Below, piece after piece: positions 1-6,736 of a stretch of 20,979 nt of DNA. The notes beneath the pieces were generated by a model. The model saw only the letters and a program-made list of their open reading frames with translations, ran no database searches and was not told where the DNA came from. The stretch spans positions 56,412 through 77,390 of the forward strand of contig DFSO01000033.1 of assembly GCA_002378665.1 (NCBI GenBank). The letters are read 5' to 3'. A program made the translations under genes and the position numbers. Numbering within the stretch: position 1 is the stretch's first letter; the number at the start of each line of letters is the position of its first letter. This DNA comes from Loktanella sp. UBA3435 (lineage in GTDB: Bacteria; Pseudomonadota; Alphaproteobacteria; Rhodobacterales; Rhodobacteraceae).

Positions 1-1
1 C

Positions 2-514
2 GTACCTCCCCCCAACTTCGACGACTTGCAAAACACCGCATTGAGCCTCTGGGACGCACAAGATGCGCAAAGCAGGACAACGCTGATAGCCGTACGCGAA
101 CTGTCTGGCACCGCGACCTATAACGGCGTCGGGTATTTTGAGGTCAGCGGCGAAACCATGCCAACAACTGAATTGGTGCGTGGCGTAATGAACGTTGAAG
201 TTACCTTCAGCGATCAAACTCCGGATATTGACGGCATGATTGATAGCTTCGTCTCGGAAAGCGGCCAAAGCTTGCAGGGTCAACTAGATTTTAGCATGTC
301 GCCTCAAGATGATGTGTTTACGGGCACTCGCTACCCACGGTTCAACACTCCACTGTTGGGCACGTTGCAGGTCCCCGATACACAGACCGTTGAAGACATT
401 GATGCATCAATCATAGGCGCCTTTGTTGGCGACGACGGGCAATTTATTGCGGGCAACATCATCGACACATCAGGCCCTATCCGCATCGACGGCGGGTTTG
501 TGGTTCAAGACTGA
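2..514 (+). CDS. 3' part of a transferrin-binding-protein-like beta-barrel protein (5' end outside window)
   Basis: The reading frame is open to the left edge, so the start and any signal peptide lie outside. About 170 residues are visible. They alternate short polar and hydrophobic strands with many Gly, Asp and Thr and no Cys. The C-terminal part carries a 'GAFVGDDGQFIAGNI' stretch, and an earlier part reads 'GYFEV...VEVTFSD...IDGMID'. This is the pattern of the TbpB-like C-lobe barrel found in many secreted or surface alphaproteobacterial proteins: a strand ending in G-x-F-x-G, then a strand opening with hxG. The family role would be ligand binding or surface exposure; the ligand cannot be read from the sequence. 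A hairpin terminator follows 35 nt after the stop. The family assignment is by pattern only; a plain hypothetical protein is the alternative. Confidence 0.6.
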   Translation, partial: VPPPNFDDLQNTALSLWDAQDAQSRTTLIAVRELSGTATYNGVGYFEVSGETMPTTELVRGVMNVEVTFSDQTPDIDGMIDSFVSESGQSLQGQLDFSMSPQDDVFTGTRYPRFNTPLLGTLQVPDTQTVEDIDASIIGAFVGDDGQFIAGNIIDTSGPIRIDGGFVVQD

Positions 515-549
515 TAAGCCCCATGCGTTGGCTTCCAATTATGATCAAA

Positions 550-577
550 AAAGGCCCGTGCAATCGCGCGGGCCTTT
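550..577. terminator. Two-way rho-independent terminator
   Basis: A 9-bp perfect stem, AAAGGCCCG (550-558) with CGGGCCTTT (569-577), closes a 10-nt loop. On the minus strand the stem is followed by six T (A547-A552 on plus), the stronger direction, which would end the minus-strand peptide gene at 654-785. On plus only three T follow, enough for a weaker terminator of the barrel gene ending at 514. Confidence 0.8.
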
Positions 578-653
578 CTGGTCTTGGCGTTCCGCGAGTG
601 GGAGGGGAGGCTTTACGCCAAAACCGATCCTGAGCTTTTGCGCGGCGGCGGCA

Positions 654-785
654 TCAGTTGATTGAGCGCTCAATAGAGCGTCCTGCACTCGGATCAGAAC
701 CCTGCGCCAAAGTTTGCGAACTCAAGATTGCGGCGACCGACATAGCCGAGACAAGCAAGAGGAAAAGTTTTGCGTAAGATTTCAT
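654..785 (-). CDS. Small secreted peptide, 43 aa, unknown function
   Basis: An ATG at 785-783 opens 43 codons ending in TGA at 656-654. The N-terminus is a good Sec signal peptide: MKSYAK, a hydrophobic core of about 15 residues (LFLLLVSAMSVAAIL), then SSQTLAQ as a likely signal peptidase site (cut near residue 28). The remaining tail of about 15 residues (GSDPSAGRSIERSIN) is polar with two Arg and one Glu-Arg pair. A GAAAGG sequence stands about 7 nt before the ATG as a modest ribosome site. The strongest direction of the terminator at 550-577 fits a minus-strand gene ending here, and an 11-bp-phased repeat array lies about 80 bp upstream. No family is recognised. It could be a chance open frame, but the signal peptide, ribosome site and terminator agree. 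Confidence 0.5.
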   Translation of the reverse strand: MKSYAKLFLLLVSAMSVAAILSSQTLAQGSDPSAGRSIERSIN

Positions 786-867
786 GGTCGTGCCTTTCAA
801 ATGACCCACCTTGAACGTGTGGCTGCGCGAATTCCGTCGTCACATTAGGAAATTTTTCAAATATTCG

Positions 868-906
868 GTGCACGTCCTGTGCACGCGCGGTGCACGGGTT
901 GTGCAT
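868..906. promoter_or_regulatory. Four GTGCAC/T half-sites at exact 11-bp spacing
   Basis: GTGCAC occurs at 868-873, 879-884 and 890-895, followed by GTGCAT at 901-906, so every copy starts 11 bp after the previous one. The spacers GTCCT, GCGCG and GGGTT are unrelated. Spacing of one helical turn on one DNA face is typical of OmpR/PhoB-type response regulators, which bind tandem direct repeats of about 11 bp. It lies 83 bp upstream of the minus-strand secreted peptide and 71 bp downstream of the lipoprotein gene. The regulator is not identifiable from sequence. Confidence 0.5.
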
Positions 907-976
907 GCCCAATCGCGGCCAAGTCTGCTCGGCGCGGGCGGAGGATCTCGCAATTCCGCCAAATCTTTTGCCAAAC

Positions 977-1486
977 TCACCAGACATCGCTCCCGATAAA
1001 AAAGAGCCGGTCATGACTTGGGTCCAACACCATCAACCCACGGCTTTCGCGATCAAAGGCCAGAATGGCACCTTTGCGCGTCAAGGCCTCATGGACAAAG
1101 CCACCAACGAGCTTGTCCTCGAAGCATGACGTCGCAAGTGCTACCGCAGAAAGTGCCTGTCGGCCAAAACCACTCGATCCGTTTTGTATCATAATATCAA
1201 TAACTTCGGCAGGTGAGGCATCGGCAACCTGCACCGCGACCACCCGATCATTGTTAAAGGCATAGCTGGCGGCAATCACATTATCATACACCGCAATTGA
1301 CCGGCGGGGACGGCTGACATTCACCGAAACCATCGCCCCCGTGCATTGCCTATTAGACACAAAATAAACGGTACTGCCCAAGTAAAACCATTGGTCCAGC
1401 CTTACGCGCAAGGACGCCTCGCTATCGCGCGTACAGGCTGGCACCAAAAGGGCGACCAAAATGACCATACCAGTAAATCTTATCAA
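977..1486 (-). CDS. Predicted lipoprotein of unknown function
   Basis: The frame opens at a TTG at 1552, but the better start is a TTG at 1486-1484. It is preceded by GGGGAG with 8 nt spacing and gives a short n-region, a hydrophobic core (MVILVALLV) and a lipobox-like VPAC, so the mature protein would begin at Cys and be anchored in a membrane. An ATG six codons further in (1468) is the other option, and would leave almost no n-region. The mature part is about 150 residues with mixed strands, two further Cys (in RQCTG and TSCFED), and ends in FFIGSDVW. No domain is recognised. It is transcribed away from tauR, and about 155 bp separate their starts. It could share a transcript with the peptide gene downstream, though 190 bp lie between. 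Confidence 0.65.
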   Translation of the reverse strand: MIRFTGMVILVALLVPACTRDSEASLRVRLDQWFYLGSTVYFVSNRQCTGAMVSVNVSRPRRSIAVYDNVIAASYAFNNDRVVAVQVADASPAEVIDIMIQNGSSGFGRQALSAVALATSCFEDKLVGGFVHEALTRKGAILAFDRESRGLMVLDPSHDRLFFIGSDVW

Positions 1487-1605
1487 CGACTTAGCTCCCC
1501 ACCGCGCGGACCCGCGCAACTGTTGTGATGCTAATCGCCATACCCCTTCCAATTCGTAAATTTTCTAGGCCAATCTTCATTTGCACGGGTTGTATCTCGC
1601 CCAAA

Positions 1606-1637
1606 TTAGATCCAATCTGACCCCTCCATAAGGCCAG
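1606..1637 (-). promoter_or_regulatory. Two reversed TauR-box-like sites before tauR
   Basis: Read on the minus strand, TTGGATCTAA (1615-1606) and CTGGCCTTAT (1637-1628) each match 8 of 10 positions of the motif CTGGACYTAA that I recall for Rhodobacter capsulatus TauR. They are 22 bp apart, the same phase as the sites before xsc, but point the other way. The second overlaps the tauR ribosome site (AAGG at 1630-1633), a position that suits self-repression. Both are degenerate, so this rests mainly on the shared spacing. Confidence 0.35.
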
Positions 1638-1640
1638 ATC

Positions 1641-3119
1641 ATGTCAATTTCAGTTGAAACTTTCTTTCTAGATCCTGAAACATCAGGCACCCTGCAAGCG
1701 CGGGTCCAACAGATGGTTGCCCAAGGTATCCTGTCTGGCCGTTTTCACGCAGGCGAACGTTTGCCCTCTAGCCGCAAACTCGCGCAACACCTCGGCGTCA
1801 GCCGCATCACCGTCACACTTGCCTACACAGAATTGGTCGCTGACGACTATCTGACATCGCGTGGTCGCTCTGGTTATTTCGTGTCTGAGAACGCCCCGGA
1901 ACCGCCCAAATTCACCGTCCAAAGCGCCCTAGACAGCACAGTAGATTGGACCCGCGTCATTGGTCCCAAACATTCCCCCTCGCTGGGGATGGAAAAGCCC
2001 GCAAATTGGGCAACTTACCGGTTTCCCTTCATTTACGGGCAGGCAGATGAGACCCTGTTCGACAATGCCAATTGGCGGCTTTGCGCCCTTAAGGCTCTGG
2101 GAAAGCGTGACTTTTCGGCCCTCACGGCAGATTATTATGATGGTGACGACCCGCAACTGATTGATTTCATCGCGCGGCAAACCTTGCCACGACGCGGTAT
2201 TCTGGCCAGCCCAAACGAGATATTGGTGACCATGGGGGCGCAAAATGCGCTTTGGCTCACGGCACAAGTTTTACTCAACGCCCGCCGCGTCGCCGCAGTC
2301 GAAGACCCCTGCTACCCCGCCCTGCGCAACATCTTAGAACAGGGGCGTTGCCAGCTTGCCAGCGTGCCCGTTGACGCCAATGGATTACGCCCTGACGACC
2401 TGCCCGCAGGCACCGATGTCGTCTTTACCACGCCCAGCCACCACTGCCCGACAGGTGCGACGATGCCACTCGCGCGGCGCATGGCCCTCCTCAAGAAAGC
2501 CGAAGCCGAGAATTTCCTCGTGGTCGAAGACGACTACGAGTTCGAGATGTCCTTCGGCAACGCGCCCTCGCCCTCGCTCAAATCCCTCGACCGAAACGGC
2601 CGCGTCATCTACGTCGGCTCCTTTTCAAAATCCCTCTTTCCGGGCCTACGACTTGGCTACCTCGTGGGGCCCGCACCATTCATAAAAGAGGCACGTGCGT
2701 TGCGTGCGTCTGTGCTCCGTCATCCCCCTGGACACATCCAACGTACTGTAAGTTATTACCTTTCTTTGGGTCATTACGACGCCCTTGTTCGGCGCATGGG
2801 GCGCGCATTTGGCGAACGGCGCGACGTGATGAACGCCGCAATCCGCGCCGAAGGGCTGACTATTGTGGGACAAGGCAGCAATGGCGGCTCTTCCGTTTGG
2901 CTGCGCGCACCCGACGGTGTCGACACCAGCACCCTCGCTAAAACGCTACAGGCCGACGGTGTTCTCATTGAACCCGGTGCGCCCTTTTTCGCAGCCGAAA
3001 ATCCGCCAAAGGAATTCTTCCGCTTGGCCTATTCGTCTATCCCTGTCGCCCGCATCCCAGAAGGGATCGCCCTCATCGCGAAGGCCATTCGCGCCTCATT
3101 GAAAAACATCAACTATTGA
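1641..3119 (+). CDS. tauR: TauR-type MocR/GntR transcriptional regulator with PLP aminotransferase-like domain
   Basis: 492 aa, normal for the MocR/GabR/TauR group. Residues about 15-82 form a GntR winged helix (GRFHAGERLPSSRKLA, then the recognition helix VSRITVTLAYTEL). Residues about 125-490 are a class I aminotransferase fold: a VVEDDYEFE segment at 294-302 holds the pyridine-binding Asp, and SFSKSLFPGLRLGY at 327-340 contains the PLP lysine K330. Family members sense an amine ligand through PLP. R. capsulatus TauR activates taurine genes and represses itself. The start is ATG at 1641 with AAGG 7 nt upstream. It lies directly before xsc on the same strand, with a 151-bp gap holding repeated TauR-like boxes. 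Taurine as ligand is inferred from that neighbourhood. Confidence 0.85.
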   Translation: MSISVETFFLDPETSGTLQARVQQMVAQGILSGRFHAGERLPSSRKLAQHLGVSRITVTLAYTELVADDYLTSRGRSGYFVSENAPEPPKFTVQSALDSTVDWTRVIGPKHSPSLGMEKPANWATYRFPFIYGQADETLFDNANWRLCALKALGKRDFSALTADYYDGDDPQLIDFIARQTLPRRGILASPNEILVTMGAQNALWLTAQVLLNARRVAAVEDPCYPALRNILEQGRCQLASVPVDANGLRPDDLPAGTDVVFTTPSHHCPTGATMPLARRMALLKKAEAENFLVVEDDYEFEMSFGNAPSPSLKSLDRNGRVIYVGSFSKSLFPGLRLGYLVGPAPFIKEARALRASVLRHPPGHIQRTVSYYLSLGHYDALVRRMGRAFGERRDVMNAAIRAEGLTIVGQGSNGGSSVWLRAPDGVDTSTLAKTLQADGVLIEPGAPFFAAENPPKEFFRLAYSSIPVARIPEGIALIAKAIRASLKNINY

Positions 3120-3133
3120 GACACTTCGTCTCA
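3117..3133 (+). terminator. Weak hairpin overlapping the tauR stop codon
   Basis: TGAGAC (3117-3122, containing the tauR stop) pairs with GTCTCA (3128-3133) around a 5-nt loop, ACTTC, followed by TTAAAGTTT. The 6-bp stem and broken T run make it a weak attenuator or terminator between tauR and xsc. Confidence 0.35.
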
Positions 3134-3145
3134 TTAAAGTTTGCG

Positions 3146-3200
3146 CTGGCGCTAACTTAGCCCTACAACTGGCCCTAACGCGACTCTTCACTGGACCATA
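3146..3200 (+). promoter_or_regulatory. Three phased TauR-box-like direct repeats before xsc
   Basis: CTGGCGCTAA (3146-3155), CTGGCCCTAA (3169-3178) and CTGGACCATA (3191-3200) are direct repeats starting 23 and 22 bp apart, about two helical turns. They resemble the CTGGACYTAA repeats I recall from the TauR-bound tpa promoter of R. capsulatus. With tauR immediately upstream, they are the likely operator of the xsc operon. The promoter core is uncertain: TTGCGC (3141-3146) and TACAAC (3164-3169) have a 17-bp spacer but sit inside the array, so another promoter downstream may be used. Confidence 0.6.
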
Positions 3201-3270
3201 GTGTCTGCGACAACTACGCGCGACATTTCGGTCGCGAATTTCCTAATTTAGCTTAAAAAGGACTGCCCAC

Positions 3271-5049
3271 ATGAAAATGACCACCGAAGAAGCCTTCGTC
3301 AAAGTGCTGCAAATGCATGGCATCGATAACGCTTTTGGGATCATCGGCTCGGCGATGATGCCGATTTCCGACATTTTCCCTGATGCGGGCATCACGTTCT
3401 GGGACTGTGCCCATGAGACATCAGGCGGCATGATGGCCGACGGGTTTACCCGCGCGACTGGCAAAATGTCGATGATGATCGCGCAAAACGGGCCGGGTAT
3501 CACTAACTTCGTCACCGCTGTGAAAACTGCTTATTGGAACCACACACCTGTCCTGCTGGTCACGCCACAAGCGGCCAACAAAACAATCGGTCAGGGTGGC
3601 TTCCAAGAGATGGAGCAGATGAACCTGTTCAAAGATTGCGTGGCCTACCAAGAAGAAGTCCGCGATCCGTCCCGCATTGCCGAGACACTCAACCGCGTGA
3701 TCATGCAAGCGAAACGCGCCTCCGCGCCAGCACAGATCAACGTGCCGCGCGATTTCTGGACCCAAGTGATCGACATCGACCTCCCAGTGATCGTTGACTT
3801 TGAATTGCCGCAGGGTGGCGAAACTGCTGTGCAAGACGCGGCTGATTTGCTCTCAAACGCGAAGTTCCCAGTGATCCTGAACGGTGCAGGCGCGATCTTG
3901 TCCAAGGGCGGCATTGAGGCTTCGCGCATCTTGGCTGAAGCACTCGACGCACCCGTTTGCGTGGGCTACCAGCACAACGACGCCTTCCCTGGCACGCACC
4001 CGCTTTATGCAGGTCCTTTGGGCTATAACGGCTCCAAGGCTGGCATGGAATTGATCGCAAAGGCCGACGTTGTTCTTTGCCTTGGCACGCGCCTCAACCC
4101 GTTCTCGACGCTTCCAGGCTACGGCATCGACTACTGGCCGACATCCGCGAAAATCATCCAAGTTGACCTGAACCCAAGCCGTATCGGCCTGACCAAAAAG
4201 GTCACGGTTGGCATCGTTGGCGACGCAGCCAAGGTGGCGTCTGGCATTACTGCGAAACTGAGCGCTGGTGCAGGTGATGCGGGCCGCAAGGAACGCAAAG
4301 CGATGATCGCGCAGACCAAATCCGCTTGGGCGCAAGAGCTCACTTCGATGACTGACGAGCAGGACGATCCGGGTACAGATTGGAACGTGCGCGCACGTGC
4401 AGCCAAGCCAGAGTGGATGTCCCCACGTATGGCATGGCGCGCGATCCAAGCAGCCTTGCCAACGGATGCGATCATCTCGTCCGACATCGGCAACAACTGC
4501 GCGATTGGTAACGCCTACCCATCCTTCACCGAAAGCCGCAAGTATCTTGCACCAGGTCTGTTTGGCCCATGTGGTTACGGTCTGCCAAGCATTGTTGGCG
4601 CGAAAATCGGAAAGCGCGACGTGCCTGTTGTTGGCTTTGCGGGCGACGGCGCATTCGGGATTTCCGTGAACGAACTGACAGCGATTGGCCGTGGCGATTG
4701 GCCTGCGATCACACAGATCGTTTTCCGTAACTACCAGTGGGGCGCTGAAAAGCGGAACTCTACTCTTTGGTTCGACGACAACTTCGTTGGGACAGAGCTT
4801 GATGAGCAGGTGTCTTACGCTGGTATCGCCAACGCTTGTGGCCTCAAGGGCGTCATTGCACGCACACAAGACGAGCTGACAGCGGCCCTCGCACAGGCGA
4901 TCAAAGACCAGATGGAAAACGGCATCACCACATTGATCGAAGCGATGATCAACCAAGAGTTGGGTGATCCATTCCGCCGCGACGCAATGAAGAAGCCAGT
5001 GGCGATTGCTGGGATCAACAAGGCCGACATGCGCAGCCAAGCCGTCTAA
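3271..5049 (+). CDS. xsc: Sulfoacetaldehyde acetyltransferase
   Basis: 592 aa, typical for Xsc, a thiamine-diphosphate enzyme that converts sulfoacetaldehyde and phosphate to acetyl phosphate and sulfite in the cytoplasm. The N-terminal domain carries the catalytic Glu in WDCAHETSGG (E49). The C-terminal domain has the ThDP/metal motif starting GDGAFGISVNELTAIG, followed by the expected Asn in FRNYQWGAEK. The TFWDCAHE, QAANKTIGQGGFQEMEQM and RNYQWGAEKRNSTLW segments are Xsc-specific rather than acetolactate-synthase-like. An AAGGA sequence 8 nt before the ATG sets the start. It heads an operon whose next genes dispose of both products, and putative TauR boxes lie about 70-125 bp upstream. Identity is secure; whether the sulfoacetaldehyde comes from taurine, isethionate or another source is not shown here. 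Confidence 0.96.
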   Translation: MKMTTEEAFVKVLQMHGIDNAFGIIGSAMMPISDIFPDAGITFWDCAHETSGGMMADGFTRATGKMSMMIAQNGPGITNFVTAVKTAYWNHTPVLLVTPQAANKTIGQGGFQEMEQMNLFKDCVAYQEEVRDPSRIAETLNRVIMQAKRASAPAQINVPRDFWTQVIDIDLPVIVDFELPQGGETAVQDAADLLSNAKFPVILNGAGAILSKGGIEASRILAEALDAPVCVGYQHNDAFPGTHPLYAGPLGYNGSKAGMELIAKADVVLCLGTRLNPFSTLPGYGIDYWPTSAKIIQVDLNPSRIGLTKKVTVGIVGDAAKVASGITAKLSAGAGDAGRKERKAMIAQTKSAWAQELTSMTDEQDDPGTDWNVRARAAKPEWMSPRMAWRAIQAALPTDAIISSDIGNNCAIGNAYPSFTESRKYLAPGLFGPCGYGLPSIVGAKIGKRDVPVVGFAGDGAFGISVNELTAIGRGDWPAITQIVFRNYQWGAEKRNSTLWFDDNFVGTELDEQVSYAGIANACGLKGVIARTQDELTAALAQAIKDQMENGITTLIEAMINQELGDPFRRDAMKKPVAIAGINKADMRSQAV

Positions 5050-5052
5050 GGT

Positions 5053-5793
5053 TTGCTCTTCGACCTTGATACAACAACACTCGCCGCCCTCAGCATCGCG
5101 CTGTTTGGGGCGGCGTTTGTACGCGGGTATTCTGGGTTCGGGTTTTCGGCGATCTTTATCGCTTTTGCGAGCCTGCTCACCAATCCCGTCCCTCTAATTC
5201 CTGTTGTGTTCACCTGCGAAATTCTGATGACGGCCGTGCAAGCGCGCGGTATTCGAGGGCACATCGATTGGCGTCGTGTGCTCACACTTCTGGCAGGTGC
5301 CGCGAGTGTTTTGCCCTTCTCGGTTTGGTTTGTCTTGTCCACAGGAGAGACGACCGCACGCTTCGCTGTATCCGCCATTGTATTGGTCATGTCGCTCATT
5401 TTGCTCACGGGCTGGACGATCCAGCGCAAGATTGGCACCATAGGTCATGGGGGCGTTGGCATGATCTCTGGGCTATTCAACGCCGTTGGCGTTGGCGGTC
5501 TGCCTGTTGCGGCCTTTATGACCGCGCAACCGATGGCGGCCGCGACTTTTCGCGCGACGATGATTGTCTACCTGACGGGCCTTGATCTGATCACCCTGCC
5601 GATCATGTGGGCGGGTGGTGGCGTGACGTGGGAAACGGCCAAGGCAGCCGCGTTTGCCTTCCCGATCCTGCTCATCGGCGTTCTTTTGGGCGGCCGGCAA
5701 TTTCTTTCTGCATCCCCCACGACATTCCGCAAATTTGCGGTCATGTTGTTGTTAACCCTTTCCATTCTGGGATTGGTCCGCGTTTTTCTATGA
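5053..5793 (+). CDS. tauE: TSUP-family sulfite exporter, TauE/SafE type (first copy)
   Basis: 246 aa, almost wholly hydrophobic, with about seven or eight membrane helices. The first helix carries the TSUP signature RGYSGFGFSAI after LFGAAFV. The family moves sulfite, sulfolactate, sulfoacetate and related anions across the inner membrane. Its place 3 nt after xsc suggests export of the sulfite made by Xsc. The start is a TTG at 5053; the preceding TAAGG overlaps the xsc stop and serves as ribosome site, so translation is probably coupled. A second, clearly divergent TSUP gene lies after ackA. Which of the two carries sulfite cannot be told from sequence. Confidence 0.85.
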   Translation: MLFDLDTTTLAALSIALFGAAFVRGYSGFGFSAIFIAFASLLTNPVPLIPVVFTCEILMTAVQARGIRGHIDWRRVLTLLAGAASVLPFSVWFVLSTGETTARFAVSAIVLVMSLILLTGWTIQRKIGTIGHGGVGMISGLFNAVGVGGLPVAAFMTAQPMAAATFRATMIVYLTGLDLITLPIMWAGGGVTWETAKAAAFAFPILLIGVLLGGRQFLSASPTTFRKFAVMLLLTLSILGLVRVFL

Positions 5794-5800
5794 GGCACAT

Positions 5801-6736
5801 ATGACATCCCCATTCCTTTCGACCCGCGAGGCCAAAGCGCCGCAAAACCTGCTTGATCTGGCGGCAACATTCGCGGCCCCACGCGTGGCCATTGCCCGCG
5901 CTGGCGCACCCTTGCCGATGGAAGCAGCCGAAGACGCAACCAAAGCGGGCCTGATGATCCCAGTGTTTGTAGGCGAGGCCGACGCGATCCGCGCCGAGGC
6001 CGCCACGCTCGATTGGGACATTTCCGCCTATGCGTTCCACGACACCAATGGCGAGGAAGAGGCGGGGCGCACCGCAGCCGCGCTATGTGGTGCGGGCGAG
6101 GCTGACGTTTTGATGAAGGGCAACCTGCACACGGATGTCTTTATGAAATCCGCCGTCTCGCGCGATGCAGGCCTGCGCACGGGAAAACGCTTTGTCCACA
6201 TCTTCCATATTTCCCACCCTGATGGCGGCAGACCGATCCTGATTTCGGACGCGGCCGTGAACGTCGCGCCAAACATCGAGACCCGCCACGACTGCATCCG
6301 CGAATGCGCTGATCTGTTGATCCGTTTGGGCAATCCACGCCCGAAAATTGCGATCCTTTCGGCGACAGAAAGTCCGATCCCCTCGGTGCCAAGCTCTATG
6401 GACGGGCGCGCCTTGGCCGATTGGGCGAAAGCAAACCTACCATATGCCGATATCTCGGGGCCGCTTGCGTTTGATCTGATCATGTCCCCTGATGCGGCTG
6501 CGACCAAAGGCATGGGGGCCGATCCCGTTGCAGGCCATGCGGACGCGATTGTCGTGCCGGATATCGTCTCGGGAAATGCGCTATTCAAGGCATTCGTCTA
6601 CCTCAAAGGCGGCTGTGCTGCGGGCATCGTGACCGGTGCGAAGGTGCCGATTTTGTTGACCTCGCGTGCCGACCCCGCTGCTGCGCGTATCGCTTCTGTT
6701 GCACTTGCAGCAATCACCTGCGGATTGCCAAAATGA
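5801..6736 (+). CDS. pta: Phosphate acetyltransferase (short PTA/PTB-type)
   Basis: 311 aa, a single PTA_PTB catalytic domain without the N-terminal regulatory region of enterobacterial Pta. Visible family features are DVLMKGNLHTDVFMKSAV near residues 103-120, ISDAAVNVAPN near 148-158, and the C-terminal GGCAAGIVTGAKVPILLTSRAD. It would transfer acetyl from the acetyl phosphate made by Xsc to CoA, feeding central metabolism. Sequence style is closer to the phosphotransacetylase/butyryltransferase half of bifunctional hydratase fusions than to classic Pta, so substrate range could be wider. The ATG at 5801 has GAGG just before it. It follows the exporter by 7 nt and overlaps ackA by 4 nt (ATGA). 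Confidence 0.85.
   Translation: MTSPFLSTREAKAPQNLLDLAATFAAPRVAIARAGAPLPMEAAEDATKAGLMIPVFVGEADAIRAEAATLDWDISAYAFHDTNGEEEAGRTAAALCGAGEADVLMKGNLHTDVFMKSAVSRDAGLRTGKRFVHIFHISHPDGGRPILISDAAVNVAPNIETRHDCIRECADLLIRLGNPRPKIAILSATESPIPSVPSSMDGRALADWAKANLPYADISGPLAFDLIMSPDAAATKGMGADPVAGHADAIVVPDIVSGNALFKAFVYLKGGCAAGIVTGAKVPILLTSRADPAAARIASVALAAITCGLPK

Noticed and set aside
891..902. 12-mer TGCACGGGTTGT shared with 1582-1593 upstream of tauR
   Set aside because: Several chance 12-mer matches are expected in 21 kb, and the second copy lacks the 11-bp phased neighbours.
3141..3169. TTGCGC - 17 bp - TACAAC as the xsc promoter
   Set aside because: Weak -35 and the boxes of the presumed activator would lie over and downstream of it; not reliable enough to list as a feature.
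3219..3236. CGCGAC/GTCGCG hairpin in the xsc leader as a riboswitch or attenuator
   Set aside because: Only 6 bp, no T tract, no conserved riboswitch core, 34 nt from the start codon; more likely incidental.
3853..5040. Long minus-strand open frame (395 codons) opposite xsc
   Set aside because: Antisense to a certain enzyme gene; Cys- and His-rich with no fold pattern and no ribosome site. Explained by codon bias of xsc.
6028..6588. 186-codon minus-strand frame opposite pta
   Set aside because: Low-complexity Ala/Ser/Pro translation of the pta complement; no independent support.
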